Shown here piece after piece: positions 63,701 through 64,000 of a DNA stretch of 64,000 nucleotides. The translations under genes were made by a program, and so were the position numbers. The notes under the pieces are model-generated. The model did not search any database, was not told the DNA's origin, and saw only the letters and a program-made list of their open reading frames with translations. This DNA comes from Pseudooceanicola batsensis HTCC2597 (GTDB lineage: Bacteria; Pseudomonadota; Alphaproteobacteria; Rhodobacterales; Rhodobacteraceae): the NCBI RefSeq assembly GCF_000152725.1, contig NZ_CH724131.1, positions 632,680 through 696,679 of the forward strand. The letters run 5' to 3'. The first letter of the stretch is position 1; the number at the start of each line of letters is the position of its first letter.

Positions 63701-64000
63701 ACGCCCGCCCCGACGACACCGCAAGCAAGGCCGCGCAATCGCGCGCCCGTCTCCGAACCTCGCCGGCCCCTCATTCATCGCATACCCGCATGGCACCGGG
63801 CCTCGCTCGCTTCCGATGTGCCGACTTCGGCCCCGGCCCGTGGTCCGCTTGGCTGCCGTGGTTCTTCCACCGGCTCGCCGGGAATGCCTCCCGTGCGGGC
63901 CCCCGGCAACGACCGTCCCGCCCCTCTGCGCGGCACCTTCGCGCCCCCGCCCCCCGCGGCTTCGGGCGCCGGTCCCCGCACCGGGCCTTCCATGCCCGGC
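63701..64000. other. GC-rich terminal 300 bases, no supported gene
   Basis: Downstream of the tmRNA terminator the sequence is extremely GC-rich. The open frames here have unusual Gly/Arg/Pro-rich composition with no start signal or recognisable motif, so I assign none. A gene might begin beyond the window edge. Confidence 0.5.

Noticed and set aside
63775..63993. 72-codon minus-strand frame at the right edge
   Set aside because: Gly/Pro/Arg-rich translation typical of non-coding high-GC DNA; no recognisable family.
1..64000. CRISPR array, prophage or secretion island
   Set aside because: No regularly spaced repeats, no integrase, phage structural or secretion genes; the only mobile gene is the IS30 transposase.

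Overview
The window reads as chromosomal DNA of an alphaproteobacterium of the order Rhodobacterales (Rhodobacteraceae-like). The base composition is high GC. The left edge carries the block ntrX-trkA-trkH-hfq-hflX, usual in this class. The tmRNA gene at the right end is circularly permuted, as in alphaproteobacteria, and its tag reads ANDNRAPVALAA. Housekeeping genes dominate. There is no prophage, CRISPR array or large genomic island; the only mobile element seen is one intact IS30-type insertion sequence. The genus cannot be named from the sequence alone.

Layout. 0-6.2 kb: the end of ntrX, a small lipoprotein gene, the Trk potassium uptake genes, hfq and hflX. 6.1-16.9 kb: aldo/keto reductase, penicillin-acylase-like hydrolase, a beta-hydroxyacid dehydrogenase, tRNA-Asn, three metallo-beta-lactamase-fold proteins, an EnvZ-like kinase, a DNA ligase-exonuclease repair pair and a CAU-anticodon tRNA. 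16.9-20.9 kb: purM-purN, ribonuclease D, a lipoprotein and sufE. 20.9-25.1 kb: a three-gene operon of corrinoid protein, DUF1638 protein and cysteine-cluster protein, then a radical SAM protein and a GbdR-like regulator. 25.2-29.8 kb: class II DAHP synthase, a PAS protein, YicC, guanylate kinase and gamma-carbonic anhydrase.

30-37.5 kb is a complete phosphate regulon: phoR, pstS, pstC, pstA, pstB, phoU, phoB. It has three PHO-box heptamers in front of pstS and a strong hairpin between pstS and pstC. An IS30-type element lies just downstream of phoB and in front of a LuxR-type regulator that has no luxI partner in the window. Next come tag, tsf-rpsB, an ABC-F ATPase, a divergent HupE-like/DUF4198 pair whose start codons overlap, pseudouridine catabolism (psuK-psuG), a DUF502 membrane protein, and a patatin-like hydrolase coupled to 3-hydroxybutyrate dehydrogenase.

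50.8-64 kb: a 405-base gap that appears to encode an undescribed small RNA on the minus strand (promoter, about 77 nt, strong terminator). It is followed by a YejA-like peptide-binding protein, a CsbD-like protein, an XRE-cupin regulator divergent from an acyl-CoA ligase/DUF1330/FrnE operon, a Bcr/CflA transporter, icd, a PfpI-type protein, a YitT-like membrane protein, anmK, tyrS and the permuted ssrA.

Gene packing is very tight. Several convergent pairs overlap at their stop codons (twice in a CTAG), and three operon junctions use a TTG start overlapped by the upstream TGA. The most rewarding items to follow up are the candidate small RNA, the corrinoid/DUF1638/cysteine-cluster operon, the overlapping divergent starts and the NtrX lacking a GAFTGA motif.
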